Source of the DNA: an uncultured Eubacteriales bacterium
Lineage (GTDB): Bacteria; Bacillota; Clostridia; Christensenellales; Aristaeellaceae
DNA length: 32,183 bases
NCBI GenBank assembly: GCA_902767315.1
Contig: CACXHB010000136.1
Location: 1-32,183 of the forward strand
Direction of reading: 5' to 3'
Shown in pieces: positions 8,498 to 14,909 of the stretch; position 1 is the first letter of the stretch; the number at the start of each line of letters is the position of its first letter. A program made the translations under genes and the position numbers. Under the pieces are notes generated by a model. The model ran no database searches. It had not been told where the DNA came from and was given only the letters and a program-made list of their open reading frames with translations.

Positions 8498-8516
8498 ATA
8501 TTCCCGCAGGGAATAT
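8498..8516. promoter_or_regulatory. 19-nt perfect inverted repeat in the divergent intergenic region
   Basis: ATATTCCC (8498-8505), GCA, GGGAATAT (8509-8516): two perfect 8-nt half-sites 3 nt apart, midway between the divergent spoIID-like and CAP-domain genes and about 22 bp upstream of the latter's -35 element. No T-tract follows on either strand, so an operator is more likely than a terminator. The cognate regulator is unknown. Confidence 0.5.
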
Positions 8517-8537
8517 CTGGTAATTCCGCAAATAATA

Positions 8538-8566
8538 TTGACATATGTATGACAATCCATTAAAAT
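8538..8566 (+). promoter_or_regulatory. Sigma-A promoter of the CAP-domain gene
   Basis: TTGACA (8538-8543), exactly 17 bp, TAAAAT (8561-8566). The -35 is perfect and the -10 matches 5 of 6. It lies 45 bp upstream of the chosen ATG at 8611, which excludes a start at 8545 within the promoter. Confidence 0.85.
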
Positions 8567-8610
8567 GCAATCGAAACATGTTTCTAATTTTTATCAAAGC
8601 AGGTGAAATT

Positions 8611-9306
8611 ATGAGAATCAAGAAGATTATGATATATGCGGTAATTGCTGTCATGGCCCTTTTTGCCATGGGTGCCTCGGCCCAGTGCGGCGAAGCGAAA
8701 AATCCCCTGGAGGGCGTGCATTATCAGTTCTGGTTCGGCGGAAACTGCGCCCCCAGATGCACTCCCGAAACGTGCGCTCCCTCGGCGGAACCCACGATTG
8801 AACCCACCGCCGAACCCACGGTCGAACCCACGTCGGCTCCCACTGCGGAACCCACCGCGGAGCCTGCCGTGAAACCCACAGCAGCGCCCACGACAGCCCC
8901 CACGGCAACCCCCGCGCCGGCCGCCACCGCGAAGCCCGCCGGGGAATCTGACGGAGATTACGCCGCCCAGGTGGTAGCCCAGGTCAACGCCGAGCGGGCC
9001 AGGTACGGCCTTTCCGCCCTGCAGGTAGATGCGGATCTCACCTCCGCCGCCTGCCTCCGGGCCCGGGAAATCACCCAGACCTTCAGCCATACCCGCCCGG
9101 ACGGCTCCTCCTGGTCCACCGTTTCGCAGAAGGCTTATGGCGAAAATATCGCCAAGGGCCAGTCCACCCCCGATAAGGTCATGGCCGCGTGGCTTTCCAG
9201 CCAGGGCCACCGGGAGAACATCCTTCGTTCCTCCTTCGGCTCCATCGGCGTGTGCGCCTATCGGCTGAACGGCGTGCTCTATTGGGTGCAGCTTTTCGGC
9301 AAATAA
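8611..9306 (+). CDS. Secreted CAP/SCP-domain protein (YkwD-like) with a proline/threonine linker
   Basis: Exported 231-residue protein. It has a signal peptide of about 24 residues (MRIKKIMIYAVIAVMALFAM, then GASAQ with an AxA-type cleavage site), a Cys-containing segment (about 25-58), a Pro/Thr-rich linker (about 60-110) and a C-terminal CAP domain (about 115-231). CAP signatures are VNAERARYGLSALQVD, FSHTRPDGSSW, AYGENIAKG, AAWLSSQGHRENIL and a final strand in YWVQLFGK; the two His and two Glu of the CAP cavity are present. Bacterial CAP proteins are poorly understood, with some tied to spore coats or the cell wall. The ATG at 8611 has an AGGTGA Shine-Dalgarno and follows a near-consensus promoter. 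The start of the ordinary signal peptide also supports it. Confidence 0.9.
   Translation: MRIKKIMIYAVIAVMALFAMGASAQCGEAKNPLEGVHYQFWFGGNCAPRCTPETCAPSAEPTIEPTAEPTVEPTSAPTAEPTAEPAVKPTAAPTTAPTATPAPAATAKPAGESDGDYAAQVVAQVNAERARYGLSALQVDADLTSAACLRAREITQTFSHTRPDGSSWSTVSQKAYGENIAKGQSTPDKVMAAWLSSQGHRENILRSSFGSIGVCAYRLNGVLYWVQLFGK
8788..8940 (+). repeat. Degenerate x-P-T repeat tract within the CAP-domain gene
   Basis: About a dozen imperfect repeats of 9-12 nt based on GAACCCACG encode units such as EPTAEPTVEPTSAPTAEPT. It is a typical extended, possibly O-glycosylated wall-spanning linker in a secreted protein and is prone to length variation. Confidence 0.85.
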
Positions 9307-9314
9307 AAATTTTC

Positions 9315-9350
9315 GCCTCTCCCAGCCCTTTCGCCGGGAGAGGCCCTCTG
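9315..9350. terminator. Hairpin terminator between the CAP and diacylglycerol-kinase genes
   Basis: A 9-bp stem (9315-9323 with 9336-9344) lies between the convergent stops. On the - strand it is followed by GAAAATTTTTATTT, a good U-tract; on the + strand the tail is only modestly T-rich. It is therefore best as a terminator for the - strand gene. Confidence 0.7.
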
Positions 9351-9364
9351 TTTCCGTCTGATGC

Positions 9365-10240
9365 TTATTTCGGCAGCCGGGTGCGCAGCCCTCCCGGCAG
9401 AACTTCGAACACCGCCTCGTCGCAGGGGAACATCTCCCCGTCCGCCTCGATGGTCATCCCCGGGCTCACCACCCGAATCTTCCGGCATCGCAGGGTCTGG
9501 GTCAGGGAGGGATACTTCACGTGCCGCCCCCGCACAAACAGCAGCAATAGCCAGATCAGCGAAATTTTGCTCACCGGTCGGCACATCACCACGTCCAGCA
9601 GTCCGTCGTCCACCACCGCTCCGGGCACGGCCTTCATGCCACCCCCCAGATACCGGCCGTTTCCCACGGACAGGATGGTGCATTCCCGCTCCTGTTCCAC
9701 GCCGCCGTCAATGGTCACCTGGGCCTTCAGGGGTTTTAAATGGCGTATGGCGTAATAAGCCCCCCGCAGATAGGCCCCCAGCCCGGAATATTTGGCCTTG
9801 AACCGTTCCGCCTGAATCAGTACCTCCACGTCGAAACCCGTTCCGGCGATGTTCAGGTAATATCCGTCGTTGCATTTGCATAAATCCAGCATCCGCACCG
9901 GGCTCTCCATCTGTTTTTTCACGGCCTCTACCGTATCCGCCGGCAGATGGAACATCCGCATGAAGTCGTTGCCCGTGCCGCAGGGCGCGAAAATCAGCTC
10001 CAGCCCGCTTTCCCCCAGTCCGTTGGCCACTTCGTAAAAGGTGCCGTCGCCGCCCATGGCGATGACCCCCTCCAGTCCGTCCTCCGCGGCTTTCCGGGCC
10101 AGCGCCCGGGCTTCTCCCGCCTTCCGGGTAATATCCATGCGGTACGCGATGCCTTTTTCCCGCAAAAGCTTTTCCAATTCCGGCAGCTTCTGGGAAGCCA
10201 GCCCACCCCCGGAGAGGGGATTTGCAATAATGGAATACAT
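9365..10240 (-). CDS. Diacylglycerol kinase family lipid kinase (DgkB/YegS-like)
   Basis: Soluble, membrane-associated lipid kinase of 291 residues from the chosen start. It phosphorylates diacylglycerol or a related lipid, feeding phosphatidic acid back into phospholipid synthesis. The N-terminal DAGKc domain has IIANPLSGGG and the nucleotide-binding IAMGGDGTFYEVANGL, then FAPCGTGNDFMR; the C-terminal beta-sandwich includes LNIAGTGFDVEV, VGNGRYLGGGM, PGAVVDDGLLDVV and IEADGEMFPCD. In-frame ATGs occur at 10270, 10246 and 10240. The promoter -10 at 10287-10282 would leave only about 5 nt of leader before 10270, and family proteins begin directly with this MYSIIANP-like strand, so 10240 (or 10246) is preferred, though no strong Shine-Dalgarno marks either. 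Confidence 0.9.
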   Translation of the reverse strand: MYSIIANPLSGGGLASQKLPELEKLLREKGIAYRMDITRKAGEARALARKAAEDGLEGVIAMGGDGTFYEVANGLGESGLELIFAPCGTGNDFMRMFHLPADTVEAVKKQMESPVRMLDLCKCNDGYYLNIAGTGFDVEVLIQAERFKAKYSGLGAYLRGAYYAIRHLKPLKAQVTIDGGVEQERECTILSVGNGRYLGGGMKAVPGAVVDDGLLDVVMCRPVSKISLIWLLLLFVRGRHVKYPSLTQTLRCRKIRVVSPGMTIEADGEMFPCDEAVFEVLPGGLRTRLPK

Positions 10241-10281
10241 CCGCATCCGTTCTTTCGTAATAAATTGCATTTTCTTTTCTC

Positions 10282-10310
10282 ATTATGCACGCCCGGGCCC
10301 TCGCTGTCAA
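10282..10310 (-). promoter_or_regulatory. Sigma-A promoter of the diacylglycerol-kinase gene
   Basis: On the - strand TTGACA (10310-10305), 17 bp, CATAAT (10287-10282). It sits in the short gap after gerAC, so the kinase gene can be expressed independently of the germination operon. Confidence 0.8.
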
Positions 10311-10329
10311 GCCCGCCCCGGGCATTTCC

Positions 10330-11442
10330 TCAGAAAGCCGTCTTGGTCACCGTGACCTGCAAATCGATCTCCGCCCGGGGAAACTGCTCCGCCCAGTTAA
10401 ATTTTTTCCAATCCTCCACGGTGGCGCTTCCCTTGGCTGCCTGATCTGCAAATCCCAACGGCTCCACCCCCGCCGCCTGACAGCGCCCGATCAGTTCCAG
10501 CATCCTGCCCCGCAGATGCTCCGCCAGCTCATAGGCGGAAAGCTCCCCCGCCACGTCGTATCCGGTAAACCGCATCTCGATTTCCACCTTCGCCCCGTCT
10601 TTTTCCCGGCGCACGCGAATTTTCGGCTTCCGCCGCAGGGTCACGTAAGCCGCCCGTTCCCCCATGGCGCAGGTGAATTCCGACGCGTTCCCCAGTAATA
10701 AATTGGCGTAAATGGTCTCCAGCCCCGTAAGGTATATCGCCGCCTTGCCGTCCTTTAACGCGCACGCGCCGGTGTATTGGTTGTCTCCCGTGTAGGAAAC
10801 CGGCACGTCCCTGGGCAGATTGTCCCCCGGCTCCCGCACGGTTCCCTCCTCGTCCTTCAGGGCGCATAGCATCACCAGCGGGTCCGAATAAACGGAATTC
10901 ATCAAATAATATACGTCCGCCAGCCGGCTCTGGGGAATGATCCCCTGATTTTCGCCGTTTTTCACCATGGCCTTCAGTCCTTCGGAAAGCCGCATTCCGG
11001 TGGAAGGCTCCTGCGCCTCCACAAAGGAGCGGGCGTCCCCCTGACACACGGCGAAATACGCCGCGCTGTACAGCCGATGGTCCGAAATCAGAAATTGGGT
11101 AATTTCCCGAATCTCTCCGCTTTCGGCGATCTTCCGGGAAACCACGATCAGCACTGTCGCCGAAAGATTCAGCTTCCTTGGAATCCCCAGCTTCAGCGTC
11201 TCCATGGCCTGCCGGAAATTGATCCCCCGGCTTTCGGTGGTGACGTAGCTGTCCGATCCGGATTTCTCCCCGGACGCGCCGGTCATCTGGGGAAATTTCA
11301 CCGTCAGCACCGTTTCCTCCGCCTCCCGGTCGATGCCGATGATAATGGCGTAGGCCTGGTGCTCCAGATAGCCGACTTCCGAACAGCCCGTCAGCGCCGC
11401 CGTAAAAACCAGCGCCATTGCCAGCGCCGCCGCCCGCTTCAT
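10330..11442 (-). CDS. gerAC: Germinant receptor C subunit, Ger(x)C family lipoprotein
   Basis: Lipoprotein subunit of a GerA-type germinant receptor in the spore inner membrane, 370 residues. The N-terminus MKRAAALAMALVFTAALTG is followed by Cys, a clear lipobox. Next comes the GerC pattern: YAIIIGIDREAEETVLTVKF, a Ser/Gly-rich stretch, the helical block RQAMETLKLGIPRKLNLSAT, VLIVVSRKIAESG, and FAVCQGDARSFVE. The C-terminal domain has RVRREKDGAKVEIEM and ends VTVTKTAF. The ATG at 11442 overlaps the gerAB stop by 4 nt (ATGA). Starts further upstream would run through gerAB in another frame and lack the signal peptide. The germinant recognised cannot be predicted. Confidence 0.93.
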   Translation of the reverse strand: MKRAAALAMALVFTAALTGCSEVGYLEHQAYAIIIGIDREAEETVLTVKFPQMTGASGEKSGSDSYVTTESRGINFRQAMETLKLGIPRKLNLSATVLIVVSRKIAESGEIREITQFLISDHRLYSAAYFAVCQGDARSFVEAQEPSTGMRLSEGLKAMVKNGENQGIIPQSRLADVYYLMNSVYSDPLVMLCALKDEEGTVREPGDNLPRDVPVSYTGDNQYTGACALKDGKAAIYLTGLETIYANLLLGNASEFTCAMGERAAYVTLRRKPKIRVRREKDGAKVEIEMRFTGYDVAGELSAYELAEHLRGRMLELIGRCQAAGVEPLGFADQAAKGSATVEDWKKFNWAEQFPRAEIDLQVTVTKTAF

Positions 11443-12452
11443 GGGCTCGCCCTCCTTTTCCCAATGCGCAAAAGCACTGTCGCGCAGATCGCCAGCAGAT
11501 ATTCCCCCATTTCCACAATATGAAACCATTTCCGGCTGGAAATCTCTGTCAGCGTCAAAATCAGTATCAGCCCCATTGCGCCCCATACGCAGACGCGCCC
11601 GTCCAGCCCCGTCATGCCCTGCAGTGCCGCAGCCCCGGTAAATCCGTAGCCGTTCAGCGTGGCAAACACCCCCGTAAACCATAAAACCACTATGGGCAGC
11701 ATCAGCGCCAGAGAAGCCCGGCCGTTGGCCAGCAGCGCATCCAGCACGCTGATCTGGCTTGCCGACCCCATGGCCAGGGAGGGCGACATCAGCGCCTCGT
11801 AAAGGCATAACGCCGTAGCCACGGCGCAGCCCGCGCTCAGACTCCGCAGGGCGCAGTGCTTTCCCCCGGTTTCGTCCTCCCGAAAAAGCAGCGGCGTCAT
11901 GGCCCCCGCCAGCGCTCCCGCCGTCTCAAGACACCCTCGCGCCAGCGACCGTACCCCCGGCCCCAGGATGGGAAACAGCCAGTAAAATTGGAAATTTTCC
12001 ACCTGAGAGAGCACCACCAATGAAAACAGCACCAGAAACACAATGCCCCAGATCCGCGCCCCGTTGCCCAGCCCCCGGCCGTTTTTCACCGCCATCAGCC
12101 CGCAGAAGGCCAACGTCACCAGCGTCGTGCCCAGAGGCTGCAATTGATCCAGCCCGCAATATAGCGTGGATTTCAGTATCAGCCGCGTCAGCACCGTGCA
12201 TTCGTAAATCGCCAGCGCAAAAACCAGCGCCCACGCCGGCTTCCTGAGCCGTGTTCCCGCCATGAACCGCCCCTTGCCCGGCAGATCGATCATCAGCGCC
12301 AGAGGAAGCGCCAGCACAAACCCGCCCAGAATGCAAATCCACCCGGTATTGAAATATTCCAGTGTCACCACCGAAACCCCGATAAACGCCCGGGCGGCCA
12401 CCATGGCGGCAGAAAGGGGCCGCGCCTCGCAGCCGCGAATGGAAAGAATCAT
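11439..12452 (-). CDS. gerAB: Germinant receptor B subunit (GerAB family, APC-superfamily fold)
   Basis: Polytopic membrane subunit of 337 residues with about ten hydrophobic helices, slightly shorter than the usual roughly 360. GerAB proteins share the amino acid-polyamine-organocation transporter fold and bind the germinant within the membrane. Recognisable stretches are the N-terminal helix AAMVAARAFIGVSVVTLEYF, IYECTVLTRLILKSTLY, VENFQFYWLFPILGPGVRSL and ALMLPIVVLWFTGVFATLNG. The ATG at 12452 overlaps the gerAA stop by 4 nt (ATGA), and the TGA at 11439 overlaps the gerAC start in the same way. This gives near-stoichiometric coupling of the three subunits. An in-frame start at 12716 would lie deep inside gerAA and is rejected. 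Confidence 0.92.
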   Translation of the reverse strand: MILSIRGCEARPLSAAMVAARAFIGVSVVTLEYFNTGWICILGGFVLALPLALMIDLPGKGRFMAGTRLRKPAWALVFALAIYECTVLTRLILKSTLYCGLDQLQPLGTTLVTLAFCGLMAVKNGRGLGNGARIWGIVFLVLFSLVVLSQVENFQFYWLFPILGPGVRSLARGCLETAGALAGAMTPLLFREDETGGKHCALRSLSAGCAVATALCLYEALMSPSLAMGSASQISVLDALLANGRASLALMLPIVVLWFTGVFATLNGYGFTGAAALQGMTGLDGRVCVWGAMGLILILTLTEISSRKWFHIVEMGEYLLAICATVLLRIGKRRASP

Positions 12453-13921
12453 GTCTTTTCCCCCTGCCTGGCGTAGACTTTTTTCCGCTGCAAAAAGGCC
12501 GGCAACCGCACAATCAAGTCGGGATTGTGGGGCCGATGCGGAGCCAGCGGCGTCATGAAATCCCACCCGAAGGACTGCAGGGAGCAAACCTGACAGACGA
12601 TCAGCGCCACGGCCAGACATAGCCCGTATAGCCCCAGGGCCAAACACAGCGCCTCGATGCCCAGCCGATAAAGAATCAGCATAATGGTAAAGCTGTGGCC
12701 TGGCATGCAGTAACACCCCAGCCCGCTGATGGCGATAATGATAATCAGTATCGGGCTGATGATGGAAGCCTCCGCCGCCGTCTGCCCCAGCACCAGCGCG
12801 CCGATGATGCCGACGGAGGTGCCGATCTGCCCCGGAATGCGCAGATTCGCCTCGTTAATCATAAAAAACGATAACTCCATCAGCAGCATTTCGAAATACA
12901 CCGGAAACGGCACGTTGGCCCGCGTCTCCGCAATGGTGGTCAATAGCGATACCGGAATCAGAAACGTGTGATATTCCGTCAGCGCCAGATATAGCCCCGG
13001 CAGCAACAGCGAAATCAGCATCCCCAGAAACCGCACCACCCGCATGTAGCTGCCGTATTGCCACCGGGAAAACGCGTCGTCCGAAGCCTGCAAAAGGCTG
13101 AAAAAGCTGCATGGCGCAATCAGCGCGTAGGGGGAACAGTCCGCCACTACCACAAACTGTCCGTCGCTCAGGGCCGCCGCCGCCCGATCCGGCCGCTCGG
13201 TCATCAGCATCTGCGGCACCAGCGCCCAGGGGGAATCCTCGATCAACTGCTGCAATTGGCCAATGCCGTGTACCGCCCCGCAGCGAATTTTTCTCAATCG
13301 CTTTCGCAATATCTCCAGCGCCCGTGGGTTGGTGATCCCTTCCACGGAAACCACCGCCACCTTCAGCGGCGCTTCCGTTCCCACCGAAAGCATCTCCGTC
13401 ACCAGATCCGCGCTCTGATAATACCTGCGCAAAAGGGTCAGATTCGTGCGAATGCTCTCGGTAAAGCCCTCCTGCGCCCCCAGCACCACGCTTTCGTTCC
13501 CCGCCTTTTCCACCCCGCGCTTTTCAAATCCCCGGGTGTCCAACAAAACCGCCGTGTCCGCGCCCTCCGCCAACACCGCCGTCATGCCCCCCAGCACCCC
13601 GTCGCAGATCTTGCCCAATTCCGCCTCCGCCTGGGCCTGGGCCACGTTCAGCACCTGGGTAATCAGGTATTTCCCGCGGCCTTCCTCCGGCATGGGCGCC
13701 CCGGCGCGCTGCACGGCCCGCACGATAAAGTCGTCCACCTGGGAAGAGCGCACCATGCCGTCCATAAACACCGCGCAGACCCGGCTTCCCTGGCACTGGA
13801 TCTCCCGCAATTGTATATCCTGATTTTCCGGAAAGTGAAACAGCGTTTCCAGCGCGGCGCGGTCCTTTTCCATCTTTCCCGAAACCGCCTCCCGCCGGAG
13901 CCGGGCCATTTCCTCCGTCAT
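12449..13921 (-). CDS. gerAA: Germinant receptor A subunit (GerAA/SpoVAF family)
   Basis: Membrane protein of 490 residues from the chosen start. It has a large N-terminal cytosolic region (about 1-275) and a C-terminal bundle of five or so helices (about 285-440), as in GerA and SpoVAF subunits. Family blocks are DIQLREIQCQG, GMTAVLAEGADTAVLLDTRG, QEGFTESIRTNLTLLRR, the ITNPRALEILRKRLRKI segment, LIEDSPWALVPQMLMTERPD, LISLLLPGLYLALTEYH and EANLRIPGQIGTSVGIIGAL. Two ATGs compete: 13945 has no Shine-Dalgarno, whereas 13921 follows AAGGGGG at suitable spacing, so 13921 is preferred. It is the first gene of a gerAA-AB-AC operon. Such operons are normally sigma-G dependent, but I could not identify that promoter with confidence. 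Confidence 0.93.
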   Translation of the reverse strand: MTEEMARLRREAVSGKMEKDRAALETLFHFPENQDIQLREIQCQGSRVCAVFMDGMVRSSQVDDFIVRAVQRAGAPMPEEGRGKYLITQVLNVAQAQAEAELGKICDGVLGGMTAVLAEGADTAVLLDTRGFEKRGVEKAGNESVVLGAQEGFTESIRTNLTLLRRYYQSADLVTEMLSVGTEAPLKVAVVSVEGITNPRALEILRKRLRKIRCGAVHGIGQLQQLIEDSPWALVPQMLMTERPDRAAAALSDGQFVVVADCSPYALIAPCSFFSLLQASDDAFSRWQYGSYMRVVRFLGMLISLLLPGLYLALTEYHTFLIPVSLLTTIAETRANVPFPVYFEMLLMELSFFMINEANLRIPGQIGTSVGIIGALVLGQTAAEASIISPILIIIIAISGLGCYCMPGHSFTIMLILYRLGIEALCLALGLYGLCLAVALIVCQVCSLQSFGWDFMTPLAPHRPHNPDLIVRLPAFLQRKKVYARQGEKT

Positions 13922-14014
13922 ATTTTTCCGCCCCCTTCGTGCCATATAGCCAAAGTTTTTCCCTTCCGCCGGGGATTTATCCCGTCATCCGGCCCACCAT
14001 TTATAACAATCCCG

Positions 14015-14023
14015 TGTTATACT
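14015..14023 (+). promoter_or_regulatory. Possible extended -10 promoter for the small conserved gene
   Basis: TGT immediately before TATACT (14018-14023) makes an extended -10 element about 31 bp upstream of the ATG at 14054. No clear -35 is seen 16-18 bp upstream, so this is tentative. Confidence 0.35.
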
Positions 14024-14053
14024 GCTTGCAAGAATTAAAATGAGGTGAAGTCC

Positions 14054-14344
14054 ATGGCGCGTCTCTGGGCAAAGATCATCGTAAAGCACAAAATTCATCG
14101 TCAGGCCACCTGCCCCTGCGTCTTTTCTCAGGCGCCGGAAGCCCTGCAGGAATTGTGCAAGGAATTCGACGTTCCCAATCCCATCTGGCTGGGCAAGCAG
14201 CAGCGGGAATTCGAACAGTTCCGCCTGACCTCCTTCGGCCCGGATAATTTCGTGGAGGAAGTGCCCTTCGACCGGCTGGAAATCGAATTTCTGGAAGACG
14301 ACGGCAAGCGCCGCAAAAGCAATGACCCCAGAAACGTGTTCTGA
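14054..14344 (+). CDS. Small conserved protein of unknown function (96 residues)
   Basis: I do not recognise a named domain; the sequence resembles a short hypothetical-protein family that I recall from Clostridia. It begins MARLWAKIIVKHKIHRQATC with a CPC motif (about residues 21-23), continues as a charged helical segment (EALQELCKEFDVPNPIWLGK) and ends in an acidic and basic tail (LEIEFLEDDGKRRK). There is no signal peptide or membrane helix, so it should be cytoplasmic. The ATG at 14054 has a GAGGTGA Shine-Dalgarno at 14042-14048; an in-frame GTG at 14045 lies within that site and is rejected. It is monocistronic between divergent gerAA and the valS promoter. The two close cysteines could bind metal with a partner, but this is speculative. 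Confidence 0.75.
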   Translation: MARLWAKIIVKHKIHRQATCPCVFSQAPEALQELCKEFDVPNPIWLGKQQREFEQFRLTSFGPDNFVEEVPFDRLEIEFLEDDGKRRKSNDPRNVF

Positions 14345-14390
14345 CGGAAATTTCGGCGGATTTCCCTTCCGGAATTAACGCAATTCCCGG

Positions 14391-14419
14391 TTGATTTCTC
14401 CGGGAAAAGCTGATATAAT
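14391..14419 (+). promoter_or_regulatory. Sigma-A promoter of the T-box/valS transcript
   Basis: TTGATT (14391-14396), 17 bp, TATAAT (14414-14419) preceded by TGA (extended -10). Transcription should begin near 14426, just before the T-box Stem I. A short CCCGG/CCGGG inverted repeat (14386-14390, 14400-14404) brackets the -35 element; its relevance is unclear. Confidence 0.85.
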
Positions 14420-14427
14420 GAATTTCA

Positions 14428-14660
14428 GTCAATGAGGAAGAGGAGTATCTGTCATTCCTTCTCAGAGAGGACGGCTCGCCGGCTGAAAGGTCGTCCGTAT
14501 TGGAAGGGCGGAGAAGGTCGCTTCTGAGACGGGCGAAGGAACGGAGTAGTTCGCCGGCGTTGCGCCCCTTATCGCGCAGAAAGGCTCCTTTTTTCTGGAG
14601 TGAATAAGGTGGTACCGCGGTTTTCCCGCCCTTTGCGTGGGAATGCCGCTTTTTTATTTT
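14428..14660 (+). promoter_or_regulatory. T-box riboswitch (tRNA-Val sensing) upstream of valS
   Basis: Leader RNA that reads the aminoacylation state of a tRNA and controls transcription termination. The canonical T-box sequence AAGGTGGTACCGCGG is at 14606-14620, with a terminator right after. Upstream are Stem I signatures: GAGGAAGAGGAGTA (14434-14447, the AGTA of the specifier-loop E motif), AGAGAGG (14464-14470) and a distal GCTGAAAGG. A 6-bp pairing CTTCTC (14458-14463)/GAGAAG (14511-14516) places GTC (14517-14519) as a plausible Val specifier. The UGGU in the T-box would pair with the acceptor end of a tRNA carrying discriminator A, as bacterial tRNA-Val does. The specifier assignment by eye is tentative, but the downstream valS strongly supports it. 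Confidence 0.92.
14617..14660 (+). terminator. T-box regulated terminator
   Basis: GCGG..TTCCC (14617-14627) pairs with GGGAA..CCGC (14639-14649) and is followed by TTTTTTATTTTT (14650-14661). The 5' arm overlaps the T-box sequence, so antiterminator and terminator are mutually exclusive, as expected for this riboswitch class. Confidence 0.88.
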
Positions 14661-14680
14661 TCTCAGGAGGTGTTTCCCCC

Positions 14681-14899
14681 ATGACCGCGTGGATTTCGTC
14701 CCTTTTCTCCTCCTCGCCCGCCCTTTCCCGGGTGCGTCCGGCGGGCCTTGCGGTCCTGCTGGTGGGCGCTGCGCTGTCCTTTGGGTCGAAGGCCGTTTCC
14801 CGCCGCTTCCCTGAGGAAAAACAGCCCGTCGCCCGGGCGGCGTTCCAGATTTCCGGCCTTGTTCTTGCCATCATAGGCTTTATCATCGCAATCTATTAG
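14681..14899 (+). CDS. Small two-helix membrane protein between the T-box and valS
   Basis: Predicted membrane protein of 72 residues with no recognised family. It has an N-terminal segment MTAWISSLFSSSPALSRVRP, a first hydrophobic helix (about 21-39), a short charged connector (SRRFPEEKQPVAR, about 40-52), and a second helix to the C-terminus ending GFIIAIY. The ATG at 14681 has an ideal AGGAGGTG Shine-Dalgarno 5 nt after the T-box terminator tail. Its TAG stop overlaps the AGGAGG that serves valS, so the two genes are likely coupled and both obey the Val T-box. An in-frame start at 14600 lies inside the T-box element and is rejected. Function unknown; being a chance reading frame is unlikely given the signals. 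Confidence 0.72.
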   Translation: MTAWISSLFSSSPALSRVRPAGLAVLLVGAALSFGSKAVSRRFPEEKQPVARAAFQISGLVLAIIGFIIAIY

Positions 14900-14909
14900 G
14901 AGGTACAGC

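Noticed and set aside
8517-8560. Possible sigma-E promoter for the spoIID-like gene (CATACAT on the - strand)
   Set aside because: A -10-like CATACA-T is present, but no matching -35 occurs at the 13-15 bp spacing expected.
8788-8940. Short regular repeats that might suggest a CRISPR array
   Set aside because: The units are 9-12 nt, imperfect, in frame and without spacers; they encode a Pro/Thr linker.
13946-14040. Possible sigma-G promoter for the gerA operon
   Set aside because: GTATA- and ATAAA-like strings occur on the - strand but at unconvincing spacing and match.
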